The notes beneath the pieces are model-generated. The model saw nothing but the letters and a program-made list of their open reading frames with translations, was not told the DNA's origin and searched no databases. Positions 38,501-46,555 of a stretch of DNA of 64,000 bases are shown here, in pieces. A program made the translations under genes and the position numbers. Every line of letters begins with the position of its first letter. Positions within the stretch are counted from its first letter, which is position 1. The stretch lies in NCBI RefSeq assembly GCF_023520795.1, contig NZ_CP046605.1:1533438-1597437 (forward strand). The letters are read 5' to 3'. Source of the DNA: Corynebacterium accolens. GTDB taxonomy: Bacteria; Actinomycetota; Actinomycetes; Mycobacteriales; Mycobacteriaceae.

Positions 38501-38908
38501 ATGACCACTCCGAAATACCCCGAAGATGACTTTTCCGCTTCCGATGATGAGGCCACCGCGGCAAGCGATAATGCCGCTTTGGCCGAAACCGGAAGCAAGG
38601 AAGTCTCCACCGATGCCGGCGCCGGCACCACCGAGCCCGCTGCCGCACCACAAAAAGCCCAAGGCTCGTTCGCCGCTAGCACCTGGGCAGCGCTCATTGT
38701 CGGTTTCCTCTTGCTGATCGTGTTGATCATCTTCATCATGCAAAACCAGCAAGAAGTGCCGATGAACTTCCTGGGCTGGTCGGGGCAGTTCCCAGCGGGC
38801 ATTGCCTACCTGATGTTTACCATCGGCGGCGCGCTCATCATGGCGCTAGTAGGTGTGTGGCGCATGCTTGAATTGCGCCGCCAATTGCGCAAGCAGGCCG
38901 AAGGCTAA
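38501..38908 (+). CDS. LapA-domain (DUF1049) membrane protein
   Basis: The 135-residue protein has a disordered acidic N-terminal part (about 55 residues rich in Ala, Glu, Thr), then two transmembrane helices. These flank the LapA-like segment FIMQNQQEVPMNFLGWSG, and a basic C-terminus follows. LapA-domain proteins contribute to lipopolysaccharide assembly in Gram-negative bacteria; the actinobacterial role is unknown. The ATG at 38501 starts MTTPKYPEDDF. No clear ribosome binding site is visible. Moderately secure as a gene; the function is not predictable. Confidence 0.75.
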   Translation: MTTPKYPEDDFSASDDEATAASDNAALAETGSKEVSTDAGAGTTEPAAAPQKAQGSFAASTWAALIVGFLLLIVLIIFIMQNQQEVPMNFLGWSGQFPAGIAYLMFTIGGALIMALVGVWRMLELRRQLRKQAEG

Positions 38909-39016
38909 AAGAGCTCTACTGCCGCCCTCCTCCTTGCCCTCGAGATATTTCGGTGGCGCAGCAGGGAGCGGGCGGTTTATGCGCAGCATCCTTATACGTG
39001 GTGGCTGCAACCCGGT

Positions 39017-39895
39017 TTAGACCGCGAAGTTTGCCATGAGGCTCATGGCCACCCAGGTAACCATGGCAGAGGGAAGCATGCCATCAAGGCGATCCATCAA
39101 ACCACCGTGCCCGGGGAGGATGTGGGACATATCTTTAATGCCCAGCTCTCGCTTAAATTGCGATTCCACCAAGTCACCCAATGAGGCGCAAATAACAAGG
39201 CCGAGCCCCATCAAGGCGCCGATCCACGCCGAATGGTGCAAGAGGAAATGGACGGACACCGCACCAACGATGACGCCGAAGCCAATGGAGCCGCAAAAGC
39301 CCTCCCAGGATTTCTTCGGGCTCACGGCCGGTGCCATGGGGTGGGAGCCAAACATCACGCCGACGTTATAGCCGCCCGTATCGGAGGCGACCACGCACAG
39401 CATGAAGACCACGATGGAAGCGGCGCCGCTGGCCACCGGGGTAGAAATCAACGACAGCATCGCTGCAAAAGTCGCGAAAAGCGGAATCCACGTGAGCACG
39501 AAAATGCCGACGGACATGTCCCGCAGGTAATTGATGGGAGGGCGATGCCGCCCGTTATGGAAAAGCCTGCCGAACATCAAAATGAGTACGGCGGTGACGT
39601 AGACGGCCACGAGGCCGGGCGCGCCAAGCGGCCAGGAAATCCACACCATGGCCTGGCCCAAGATGATTAACAGCGTGCGCGGGATATAGTATGAATTCTC
39701 CCGCAAGCGGGTAAGAACTTCCCACATGGCCCCGCCGACTGCGACGGCAACCACCGCATACCAGGCCAAGGGGCCAGCCCACACGGCGAGGACAACGAGG
39801 GCGCCGAGCCCCACGCCTACTCCAATAGCCGCCGGCAAGTCACGGCCTGGGCCATTTTTCGGCTGCGGCAATCGGCGGTTCAAGGCGTCACTCAC
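39017..39895 (-). CDS. cdsA: Phosphatidate cytidylyltransferase (CDP-diglyceride synthase)
   Basis: CdsA activates phosphatidic acid with CTP at the inner membrane, giving CDP-diacylglycerol for phosphatidylinositol and cardiolipin. The 292-residue protein has about eight transmembrane helices and the C-terminal signature KRELGIKDMSHILPGHGG. A conserved ASDTGGYNVG block lies before it. The GTG start has AAAGGAG nine bases upstream. It lies downstream of frr in the usual pyrH-frr-cdsA order, separated from frr by a terminator-like hairpin. Confidence 0.96.
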   Translation of the reverse strand: MSDALNRRLPQPKNGPGRDLPAAIGVGVGLGALVVLAVWAGPLAWYAVVAVAVGGAMWEVLTRLRENSYYIPRTLLIILGQAMVWISWPLGAPGLVAVYVTAVLILMFGRLFHNGRHRPPINYLRDMSVGIFVLTWIPLFATFAAMLSLISTPVASGAASIVVFMLCVVASDTGGYNVGVMFGSHPMAPAVSPKKSWEGFCGSIGFGVIVGAVSVHFLLHHSAWIGALMGLGLVICASLGDLVESQFKRELGIKDMSHILPGHGGLMDRLDGMLPSAMVTWVAMSLMANFAV

Positions 39896-39980
39896 CGTGA
39901 CCGGCTCCTTTCACTTGACGTTGTATGCGCGTCGCGGGGCTTATCTATTTCCTATACAAAAATACTACGTACAGAAAAGC

Positions 39981-40007
39981 GCCGCCGGCCGAGGTGGGCG
40001 CGGCGGC
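39981..40007 (-). terminator. Hairpin terminator after frr
   Basis: GCCGCCG pairs with CGGCGGC; on the minus strand it is followed by GCGCTTTTCTG. It lies 13 bases past the frr stop codon and would reduce read-through into cdsA. Confidence 0.65.
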
Positions 40008-40019
40008 AGTGGAAAAGAC

Positions 40020-40577
40020 CTAGACCTCCATCAATTCGGATTCCTTGTTTTCCACCAGCTTGTCAACCTGCTCGACATAGCCAGCGGTAATCTTTTCCAT
40101 TTCCTTTTCTGCGGCAAGGACCTCATCCTCGCCTTCTTCGCCATCCTTTTGAAGCTTCTTCAGCTGTTCCATGGCCTTGCGGCGGATATTGCGGATGGCA
40201 ATCTTGCCGTCTTCGCCCTTACTCTTGGCCAGCTTGACCATTTCCTTACGGCGTTCCTCGGTCAACTGCGGAACGGTCACGCGCAAAACGTGGCCATCGT
40301 TGGTGGGGTTAACACCCAAATCCGAGTTGCGGATGGAGTTTTCAATCTCTTGGATCATGGACTGCTCGTAGGGCTTGATGAGCAACATGCGCGGCTCTGG
40401 CACGGAGATGGTAGCCATCTGAGTAATCGGGGTCGGCGCACCGTAGTATTCCGCGATGAGTCCGTTGAACATCGCCGGGTTCGCGCGGCCGGTGCGAATG
40501 GTCACCAGCTGCTCGCGGGTGTGCTCGACGGAAGCGGTCATGTGTTCTTCGGCTTCGAGCTGAATGTCATCGATCAT
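40020..40577 (-). CDS. frr: Ribosome recycling factor
   Basis: RRF splits post-termination ribosomes together with EF-G. The 185-residue protein matches the family length exactly. It shows [16 protein letters not shown], the [21 protein letters not shown] core and [19 protein letters not shown]. The ATG has AAGGATGATTC upstream, a modest binding site. It follows pyrH by 70 bases on the same strand and is probably cotranscribed. Confidence 0.98.
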   Translation of the reverse strand: MIDDIQLEAEEHMTASVEHTREQLVTIRTGRANPAMFNGLIAEYYGAPTPITQMATISVPEPRMLLIKPYEQSMIQEIENSIRNSDLGVNPTNDGHVLRVTVPQLTEERRKEMVKLAKSKGEDGKIAIRNIRRKAMEQLKKLQKDGEEGEDEVLAAEKEMEKITAGYVEQVDKLVENKESELMEV

Positions 40578-40647
40578 GAGGCTGAATCATCCTTCAACGT
40601 TGAGGGGTAGCTGTATAAAAGGTAGCAGGTTCTGTGCCGTTTTAGAA

Positions 40648-41376
40648 TTAGGACTGCACCAGCGTGCCGATAACCTGGCCGCTTGCGGCGCGTGCAATAT
40701 TCCCCTCTTCCAAGAGGTTGAAGACCAAGATCGGCATGTCATTGTCCATGCACAGGCTAAAGGCGGTTGCATCGGCTACCTTGAGTCCCTTTTCAATAAC
40801 CTCGCGCGGAGTGATTCGGGTGTAGAGCTCCGCATCGGGGTTCGTGCGTGGGTCGTCGGAGTACACGCCATCAACACCCTTGGCCAGGAAGAGGACATCG
40901 GCGCCGATTTCCAGGGCGCGCTGCGCGGCGGTGGTATCCGTGGAAAAGTACGGCATGCCCATGCCGGCACCGAAGATAACGACGCGGCCCTTCTCAAGGT
41001 GGCGGTCAGCGCGCAGTGGCAGGTACGGCTCGGCGATTTGCGCCATGTTGATAGAGGTTTGCACGCGGCAATCAACGCCCTTTTGCTTCAAGAAGTCCTG
41101 CAGGGCCAACGAGTTCATGACCGTACCCAGCATTCCCATGTAGTCAGAGCGGGCGCGGTCCATGCCGCGCTGTGAAAGCTCTGCACCGCGGAAAAAGTTG
41201 CCGCCGCCGATCACCACGGCGATTTCGATGCCCTGCTCGGCCACTTCAGCGATTTGGCGAGCAACGTTATCGACAACGTCTGGGTCGATGCCAACCTTGC
41301 CGCCGCCAAACATTTCGCCGCCGAGTTTCAGCATTACTCGTTTGTATCCGGTTCGCTTCTCGTCTGCAGAAGTCAC
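40648..41376 (-). CDS. pyrH: UMP kinase
   Basis: PyrH phosphorylates UMP to UDP and is usually hexameric and allosterically controlled by GTP and UTP. The 242-residue protein begins with the [12 protein letters not shown] nucleotide-binding segment and has [10 protein letters not shown] and [16 protein letters not shown]. The GTG start at 41374-41376 has AAAGGAG 11 bases upstream. A three-codon ATG frame in between ends in a TGA overlapping the GTG. A strong terminator separates it from tsf. Confidence 0.97.
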   Translation of the reverse strand: MTSADEKRTGYKRVMLKLGGEMFGGGKVGIDPDVVDNVARQIAEVAEQGIEIAVVIGGGNFFRGAELSQRGMDRARSDYMGMLGTVMNSLALQDFLKQKGVDCRVQTSINMAQIAEPYLPLRADRHLEKGRVVIFGAGMGMPYFSTDTTAAQRALEIGADVLFLAKGVDGVYSDDPRTNPDAELYTRITPREVIEKGLKVADATAFSLCMDNDMPILVFNLLEEGNIARAASGQVIGTLVQS

Positions 41377-41502
41377 GCCTTCATCGTCTCCTTTTGCGCG
41401 GGCTGATTTATTTCTTTTCCATCTTACCTACACTGTCCCCGCTTCCCCACACCGCACCGCAGCCCGGCAGCCGCCCCTTCCCCATCGCCTCTAGACAGCA
41501 GA

Positions 41503-41538
41503 AAAGCCCACCGAGAGGGTGTACCTCCCGTGGGCTTT
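41503..41538 (-). terminator. Terminator of tsf
   Basis: A stem of about 15 base pairs with one bulge (AAAGCCCAC against GTGGGCTTT plus an inner GAGG/CCTC) is followed on the minus strand by TTTTCTG, 24 bases past the tsf stop codon. Confidence 0.8.
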
Positions 41539-41561
41539 AAAGGCTAAAAAGCGGCTGAGGC

Positions 41562-42374
41562 TTAAGCGCCAACCTCGTAGCGGACGAAGCCGGTGATGGT
41601 GGTGCCGGCCTCTTCTGCAACCTGCTTAACGGTCTTCTTGTTATCGGACAAGGAAGCCTGCTCCAGCAGAACAACGGACTTGTAGAAGCCGTTCAGGCGG
41701 CCTTCCACGATCTTTGGAAGAGCAGCCTCAGGCTTGCCCTCCTCGCGAGTGGTGGCCTCAGCGATGGAGCGCTCCTTCTCGACGATCTCTGCAGGAACGT
41801 CTTCGCGCTTCAGGTACTCAGCGTTCATAGCTGCAATCTGCAGAGCGGCAGCGTGTGCGCCTTCCTTGTTGCCTTCGTAGGAAACCAAGACACCGACTGC
41901 AGGAGGCAGGTCAGCGGAGCGCTGGTGCAGGTAGACAGCAACATTGTCGCCATCAACGGTGACTGCACGACGTGCCTGCAGCTTCTCACCGGTCTTTGCG
42001 GACTCCTGGTCAACGAACTCGGAGACCTTCTGGCCCTCGATCTCTACGTTGTTGAGTTCTTCCGGGGAGTTAGCCTTGGCTGCGGCTGCAGCTACAACAA
42101 TCTTCTTGGCGAAGGACTGGAAGCCCTCGTTCTTTGCCACGAAGTCGGTCTCGCAATTGATCTCAACCATGGTGTTGCCGGATACGGCAACGAGGCCCTC
42201 GGTAGCCTCGCGGTCAGCGCGCTTGGACACGTTCTTCGCACCCTTGATGCGCAGGAATTCAACGGCCTTGTCGTAGTCGCCGCCGTTTTCTTCCAGGGCC
42301 TTCTTGCAATCGAGCATGCCGGAGCCAGTTGCTTCGCGCAGTGCCTTCACGTCTGCAGCAGTGTAGTTCGCCAT
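41562..42374 (-). CDS. tsf: Elongation factor Ts
   Basis: EF-Ts exchanges GDP for GTP on EF-Tu. The 270-residue product has an N-terminal UBA-like domain with [21 protein letters not shown], the conserved ETDFVAKN segment and a C-terminal dimerisation domain. GGAGG lies 11 bases before the ATG. It is downstream of rpsB, but a 304-base gap with three hairpins separates them, so tsf may have a separate promoter. Confidence 0.98.
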   Translation of the reverse strand: MANYTAADVKALREATGSGMLDCKKALEENGGDYDKAVEFLRIKGAKNVSKRADREATEGLVAVSGNTMVEINCETDFVAKNEGFQSFAKKIVVAAAAAKANSPEELNNVEIEGQKVSEFVDQESAKTGEKLQARRAVTVDGDNVAVYLHQRSADLPPAVGVLVSYEGNKEGAHAAALQIAAMNAEYLKREDVPAEIVEKERSIAEATTREEGKPEAALPKIVEGRLNGFYKSVVLLEQASLSDNKKTVKQVAEEAGTTITGFVRYEVGA

Positions 42375-42678
42375 AGTTAGGGCGATCCTCCTTGAAAATC
42401 AGTCAGTGTTCGTTGAGACAGCGTAGCCGAAGAAACGGTCTCGCGCCGTCTTTGGGTGGGGGTATCTACCCCAGTTTCCTTCATCAATGCGATTGTACGG
42501 AGGCTAGTTTTAGCCGCCTCCAGCATAGATAAAAGTAACCCCCACCGCCGTAGCACACGGTGGTAGGGGTTAGGTAAACAGCCTTGTACAGGAATTATTC
42601 CCTAGCTGCCCCACACCAAAATGTGCGTGGGGTATTCAATTAAGTGCAGTTAAGAAAGAATCCTCACAAGAGGCAGGC
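42375..42678 (-). promoter_or_regulatory. rpsB-tsf intergenic region with three hairpins
   Basis: Besides the main terminator at 42536-42572, the minus strand can form hairpins at 42609-42632 (CCCCAC/GTGGGG) and 42499-42521 (GGAGG/CCTCC with an inner GGCTA/TAGCC option). The tsf-proximal 120 bases presumably hold a tsf promoter, but I see no convincing -35/-10 pair. No gene is visible. Confidence 0.5.
42536..42572 (-). terminator. Main terminator of rpsB
   Basis: TAACCCC/GGGGTTA and CACCG/CGGTG form a stem with a three-base bulge; on the minus strand TTACTTTTATC follows. It is the only hairpin of the three in this gap with a good T-run. Confidence 0.7.
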
Positions 42679-43512
42679 CTACTGTGCAGGCTTGTCTGCG
42701 GGGGCTTCCTCAGCCTTTTCTGCAGAAGCAGGATCGGATGCGGCTGCAGCAGCCTCAGCATCGCGCTGTTCCTTCTCTGCGGAATCGCCGGCAGCTTCCT
42801 TAGCGGCTGCAAGCTGGCGCTCCTCGCGAGCCTTCTTGCCCTCTTCGACGGCGGACGCCACGATGCCGGACAGCAGCTTGGTGGAACGGATTGCGTCATC
42901 GTTGCCCGGGATCGGGAAGTCAACGTCATCCGGGTCGCAGTTGGTGTCCAGGATGGCAACAACCGGGATGTTCAGCTTGTGAGCTTCCTTAACCGCGATG
43001 TGCTCCTTGTTGGTGTCAACAATCCACAGTGCGGACGGGGTCTTGGCCATCTCAGAGATGCCGCCCAGAACGCGCTCAAGCTTGGCGCGCTCGCGGTTGA
43101 GCATCAGAACTTCCTTCTTGGTGCGGCCCTTGTAGCCGTCCTCGCGCTCATCCATAGCCTGAAGTTCCTTCATGCGCTTCAGACGCTTGGACACGGTCTG
43201 GAAGTTGGTGAGCATGCCGCCCAACCAGCGGTGGTTGACATAAGGCATGCCGACGCGGGTTGCTTCTTCAGCAACTGCTTCCTGCGCCTGCTTCTTGGTG
43301 CCAACGAAAAGGATGGTGCCACCGTGAGCGACGGTTTCCTTAACGAACTCGTATGCCTCATCGATGTAGGTCAGCGTCTGCTGCAGGTCGATGATGTAGA
43401 TGCCGTTACGGTCGGTGAAGATGAAACGACGCATCTTCGGGTTCCAGCGACGGGTCTGGTGGCCAAAGTGCACACCAGCGTCGAGGAGCTCGCGCATGGT
43501 TACAACTGCCAT
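42679..43512 (-). CDS. rpsB: 30S ribosomal protein S2
   Basis: S2 is a late-binding small-subunit protein needed for S1 attachment in many bacteria. The ATG at 43510-43512 gives 277 residues beginning [19 protein letters not shown], with [14 protein letters not shown] and [18 protein letters not shown]-terminal extension of about 50 residues is rich in Ala, Glu and Lys ([15 protein letters not shown] and following). The upstream in-frame ATG is rejected because the protein family starts at the second. Translation start context is weak (GAAAGCGAG). Confidence 0.98.
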   Translation of the reverse strand: MAVVTMRELLDAGVHFGHQTRRWNPKMRRFIFTDRNGIYIIDLQQTLTYIDEAYEFVKETVAHGGTILFVGTKKQAQEAVAEEATRVGMPYVNHRWLGGMLTNFQTVSKRLKRMKELQAMDEREDGYKGRTKKEVLMLNRERAKLERVLGGISEMAKTPSALWIVDTNKEHIAVKEAHKLNIPVVAILDTNCDPDDVDFPIPGNDDAIRSTKLLSGIVASAVEEGKKAREERQLAAAKEAAGDSAEKEQRDAEAAAAASDPASAEKAEEAPADKPAQ

Positions 43513-43904
43513 GATTCGCTCGCTTTCTTTTACTTGTCTTTCGGTTTTCCAAATGTGCGGTGTTTTATTCCGCACCCTAGCAACGAAGGCCCTGCCAACA
43601 CCTTGTTTCCAAGGACCACGTCAGCTGCCGGGCCGCCACACCCTTAACGCAGGATGCAACAACTTCGTCGCGCGTAGTCAATGCCTCCGTGAGGGTTAAC
43701 TCCCAGCGGACACACTGCTATGAAAGACAATAATCCCAGCCAGCTAGATTTTCCAAACCGAACAAGCACTTTTCCACAAGTTTCTTTGGACGTTTCGCCT
43801 CGATTGTCACTCGGGTTTCTTCCGCCCCCACCGCTGCCAGTTTATCCACAGCCAGCCCACGCTTCGCAGGACATTATTTGCCCTGGCGCTACACACTGTG
43901 ACCC
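43513..43904. promoter_or_regulatory. Intergenic region between rpsB and the M23 peptidase gene
   Basis: This 392-base gap separates two divergent genes. Near rpsB, GTGCGG (43555-43560) pairs with CCGCAC (43570-43575) in what should be the rpsB leader; it could be a regulatory hairpin. Near the peptidase gene there is a perfect DnaA box at 43842-43850 and a one-mismatch copy (TTTTCCACA) at 43770-43778. The segment 43716-43860 is purine-poor on the plus strand. No convincing gene is present. Confidence 0.45.
43842..43850 (+). other. Perfect DnaA-box sequence
   Basis: TTATCCACA matches the DnaA box consensus TTATNCACA. It lies 55 bases before the M23 peptidase gene. A single box may be chance, but it could place this promoter under replication control. 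Confidence 0.4.
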
Positions 43905-44426
43905 ATGAACCTTTTTCCACGACCACGCAATAATGCCGCTTGCAGATGCCCCCTTATCCCCACCCTCGCCACCACCCTCACTGGTGCGCTCGTGCTACTG
44001 TGCGCGGCACCCGCTGCCGCATACGTCGATCCCGCCTCGGGTAAACCGCGCCCGGTTCGGGTGCCGCGCGGCTTTGATAAGCCCGAGCATAAGTGGAGCG
44101 CTGGCCACCGCGGCGTCGATATGGACCTAAGAATTGGCGGCCGCGTCGTCGCCGCCGAATCCGGCACCGTCGCTTTTGTCGGCACCGTCGCTGGAACCCC
44201 GGTCATTTCGATAGACCATGCAGATGGCATTCGTACCACGTATCAACCCGTGCACGCGAGCGTCACCCAAGGCCAAGAAGTGCGCGAGGGCCAAACCATA
44301 GGAAAGCTCGGCCACCCAGTAGACGGCACACCAGGACTGCATTGGGGCGCGCGGATTGCCAAGGACAGCTACATTGACCCATTAAGCCTGCTGGATATGC
44401 CGGTTATCCGCCTCAAGCCTTTATAA
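43905..44426 (+). CDS. Secreted M23/LytM-type peptidoglycan peptidase
   Basis: The 173-residue protein has a signal peptide (residues 1-39, ending AAPAAA). A compact LytM domain follows, with zinc ligands His68 and Asp72 in HRGVDMD, a VISIDHADGIRTTYQPV strand pair and the HWG motif in GLHWGARI near residue 151. It should cut peptide cross-links or bind the wall outside the membrane. In mycobacteria the gene next to rpsB also encodes an M23 peptidase. It converges on xerC with only seven bases between stop codons. Confidence 0.88.
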   Translation: MNLFPRPRNNAACRCPLIPTLATTLTGALVLLCAAPAAAYVDPASGKPRPVRVPRGFDKPEHKWSAGHRGVDMDLRIGGRVVAAESGTVAFVGTVAGTPVISIDHADGIRTTYQPVHASVTQGQEVREGQTIGKLGHPVDGTPGLHWGARIAKDSYIDPLSLLDMPVIRLKPL

Positions 44427-44433
44427 GAATCAC

Positions 44434-45351
44434 TCAGGCCCGCGGGTGGGCCTGGGAATAGACCTGCTTTAGCCGCTTTGCGGAAACATGCGTATAGATT
44501 TGCGTGGTACTCAAAGACGAGTGTCCCAATAACTCTTGGACCACGCGCAGGTCCGCGCCGCCTTCTAAAAGATGTGTAGCCGCAAGGTGTCGCACCCCGT
44601 GCGGCGTTAGGCCGCTTGTGCCGGTAACCGTGGCGGCTTTGTCTACGATGCGCCGCACCTGGCGCTGGTCAATGCGCGCTCCCCTGCTGCCTACAAAGAT
44701 GGCCTGGGTTTCTCCCCGCGCCATTTCTTTGCGCCCGCCGTCTATCCACTGCTGCAGGGCATCGGTTGCGGCGGCACCAAAGGGCACGACCCGTTGCTTA
44801 TTTCCCTTACCGGTTACACGTGCGGTGGACCGCTTAAAGTCCACGTCTTCTATATCGAGGCGGACCAGTTCCGCCACGCGCATTCCGCTGGCATAGAGCA
44901 ACTCCAAAATGGCGCTATCGCGCTGAAAATGTGCTTCATCGACAGAAACGGCGTTGCCCACAAGTTCGCCCGCCTGCTGCGGTGCCATGACCGTTGGGAG
45001 ATGCTGGCCCACCTTCGGTGTTACCAATCGTGCCGCAACATCACGGGTGAGGTAGCCTTCCCTTTCCGCCCAGGTAGAAAAGGCTTTAACTGAGGCAGTC
45101 CTGCGTGCCAGCGTTGCGCGCGCCTTTCCTTCTGCGACCGCGTTGCCCAGCCACTGCCGCAGGTTATTGAGGTTAAAGTCCGCAAAGGTATCGATGTCTT
45201 GGGCCAGGTTTTTTAGGTCCGCGCGGTAGCCACGCACCGTGGCCTCCGCACGGCCTTTGACGCAGAGTTGGAAGTCCGCAAAGTCCTCGATAGCCTCGTC
45301 CATTTGCCCGACCGGGCCATGACTTTCTGCGGCCTTCCGTTTATCACTCAT
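44434..45351 (-). CDS. xerC: Tyrosine recombinase XerC
   Basis: XerC resolves chromosome dimers at dif with its partner XerD. The 305-residue protein has the N-terminal SAM-like DNA-binding domain (residues 20-110) and the catalytic set. The Arg is in ASGMRVAELVRL, Lys in GKGNKQR, HxxR in HGVRH, His in LLGHSSL and the nucleophilic Tyr in QIYTHVS. HGVRHLAATH replaces the more common HGLRHSAATH. A -10-like TAAACT lies 8 bases before the ATG, so it may be transcribed separately from dprA just upstream. Confidence 0.95.
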   Translation of the reverse strand: MSDKRKAAESHGPVGQMDEAIEDFADFQLCVKGRAEATVRGYRADLKNLAQDIDTFADFNLNNLRQWLGNAVAEGKARATLARRTASVKAFSTWAEREGYLTRDVAARLVTPKVGQHLPTVMAPQQAGELVGNAVSVDEAHFQRDSAILELLYASGMRVAELVRLDIEDVDFKRSTARVTGKGNKQRVVPFGAAATDALQQWIDGGRKEMARGETQAIFVGSRGARIDQRQVRRIVDKAATVTGTSGLTPHGVRHLAATHLLEGGADLRVVQELLGHSSLSTTQIYTHVSAKRLKQVYSQAHPRA

Positions 45352-45365
45352 ACCCCACGAGTTTA
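45352..45365 (-). promoter_or_regulatory. -10-like element of xerC
   Basis: TAAACT on the minus strand (45360-45365) lies 8 bases before the xerC ATG in a 22-base gap after dprA. It resembles the rimM promoter element. Confidence 0.3.
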
Positions 45366-45373
45366 CTTGCTTT

Positions 45374-46555
45374 TCAGCCCATCTCTAAGCGAACCCAATT
45401 ATTTCCCTCCCGCACGATCACACACATTTTCTCTAGGGCAAGCAATAAGTGGATAGTAAGGGGCAGGCGGAATCCCGCGTCCCGCGCAATATCTTCTGCA
45501 GTAGCCGGAGGGCTTCCTGGCGGAGGGGTCGCGTCAAAGACCCGCAGCTCATTCCGCGATAGTCGCTGCGTTAAAGACGCCGCAAAATTCATTTCATATT
45601 GCGCCTCCGGATCAACCGTCCCGGCGCGGCCCACCAGGGCGCGGACTTCGTTGGCGCTGGCGACCAACTGGGCCCGCCCGTCTTGGATGCGCTGGTGGCA
45701 CCCGAGCGAGCCACTCGTCGTAATTGGCCCCGGCACCGCCATGGCAACGCGCCCCAAGGCTTCTGCCCAGTTGAGGGTATTAAGAGCACCCGAGCGATAT
45801 GCCGCTTCCATGACCACGATTCCTTGGCTTAGCGCAGCAACAAGGCGGTTGCGAATGAGAAAGCGATGCCGCTTGGGTGCTGTCTCGGGAGCGAATTCGG
45901 AGACGATGCAGCCATTATCGGCAATCTGATCGAAGAGTCCACCATTGCGGGCCGGGTAATTCTTGTCGATTCCGCACGCGGCGACAGCAATGGTGCGCCC
46001 CGCATTGTGCAAGGCGGTCTCATGCGCCACGGTATCTACTCCCAAAGCCCCGCCGGAGACGATAGTCCACTGATGGTTCACTAGGCCTGAGACCACACTT
46101 TGGGTTGCCTGCCACCCGTAGCGCGAAATGGCGCGCGTGCCCACGATTCCCACGGCCTGCCCTACCTCGGGTTTAAGCGCTGAGCCGCGTACCCACAAGC
46201 TATGCGGCGGTACTGCTTGCTCATCGAATGTGGCCGGCGCGTCCGCGCCATTCTGGTAGAAACCGAAGGCAGAAGAAAATGCCTCGGCTGGCCACTCGGG
46301 GCTATCGGCAGTGATCAATCGCGCCCCCACGCGCTCTGCGGCGGCGAGGTCTTCTTTTTGCCGCACCCAATCAAACCGTGAGGCGGTGCGCGCTAAGAGA
46401 GGCCCGATCCAATCGGCTCGGTGATAAATCCCGTGGGCAATCTCTTCGGCCGAATGATGTTCCAGCAAGGCCTGCAAGGAGGCGGACGGGCCTTCCACCA
46501 CGCGATTGAGATATACCCATGTGGCAAGTGGAGTCGATAAATCAAGATCGCTCAT
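45374..46555 (-). CDS. dprA: DNA processing protein DprA/Smf
   Basis: DprA loads RecA onto incoming single-stranded DNA during natural transformation; in corynebacteria its role is less clear. The 393-residue protein has the Rossmann-like core with GIVGTRAISRYG, SGGALGVDTVAHETAL and VVMEAAYRSGAL, plus a C-terminal winged-helix region. I chose the ATG at 46553-46555, which overlaps the yifB stop in an ATGA. Earlier in-frame starts lie inside yifB. Together with yifB (ComM) and yraN it forms the conserved competence-like cluster. Confidence 0.93.
   Translation of the reverse strand: MSDLDLSTPLATWVYLNRVVEGPSASLQALLEHHSAEEIAHGIYHRADWIGPLLARTASRFDWVRQKEDLAAAERVGARLITADSPEWPAEAFSSAFGFYQNGADAPATFDEQAVPPHSLWVRGSALKPEVGQAVGIVGTRAISRYGWQATQSVVSGLVNHQWTIVSGGALGVDTVAHETALHNAGRTIAVAACGIDKNYPARNGGLFDQIADNGCIVSEFAPETAPKRHRFLIRNRLVAALSQGIVVMEAAYRSGALNTLNWAEALGRVAMAVPGPITTSGSLGCHQRIQDGRAQLVASANEVRALVGRAGTVDPEAQYEMNFAASLTQRLSRNELRVFDATPPPGSPPATAEDIARDAGFRLPLTIHLLLALEKMCVIVREGNNWVRLEMG

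Noticed and set aside
43720-43908. A 62-codon frame upstream of the M23 peptidase gene
   Set aside because: Its product is Pro/Ser-rich without features, it has no binding site, and it overlaps the DnaA-box-containing promoter region.
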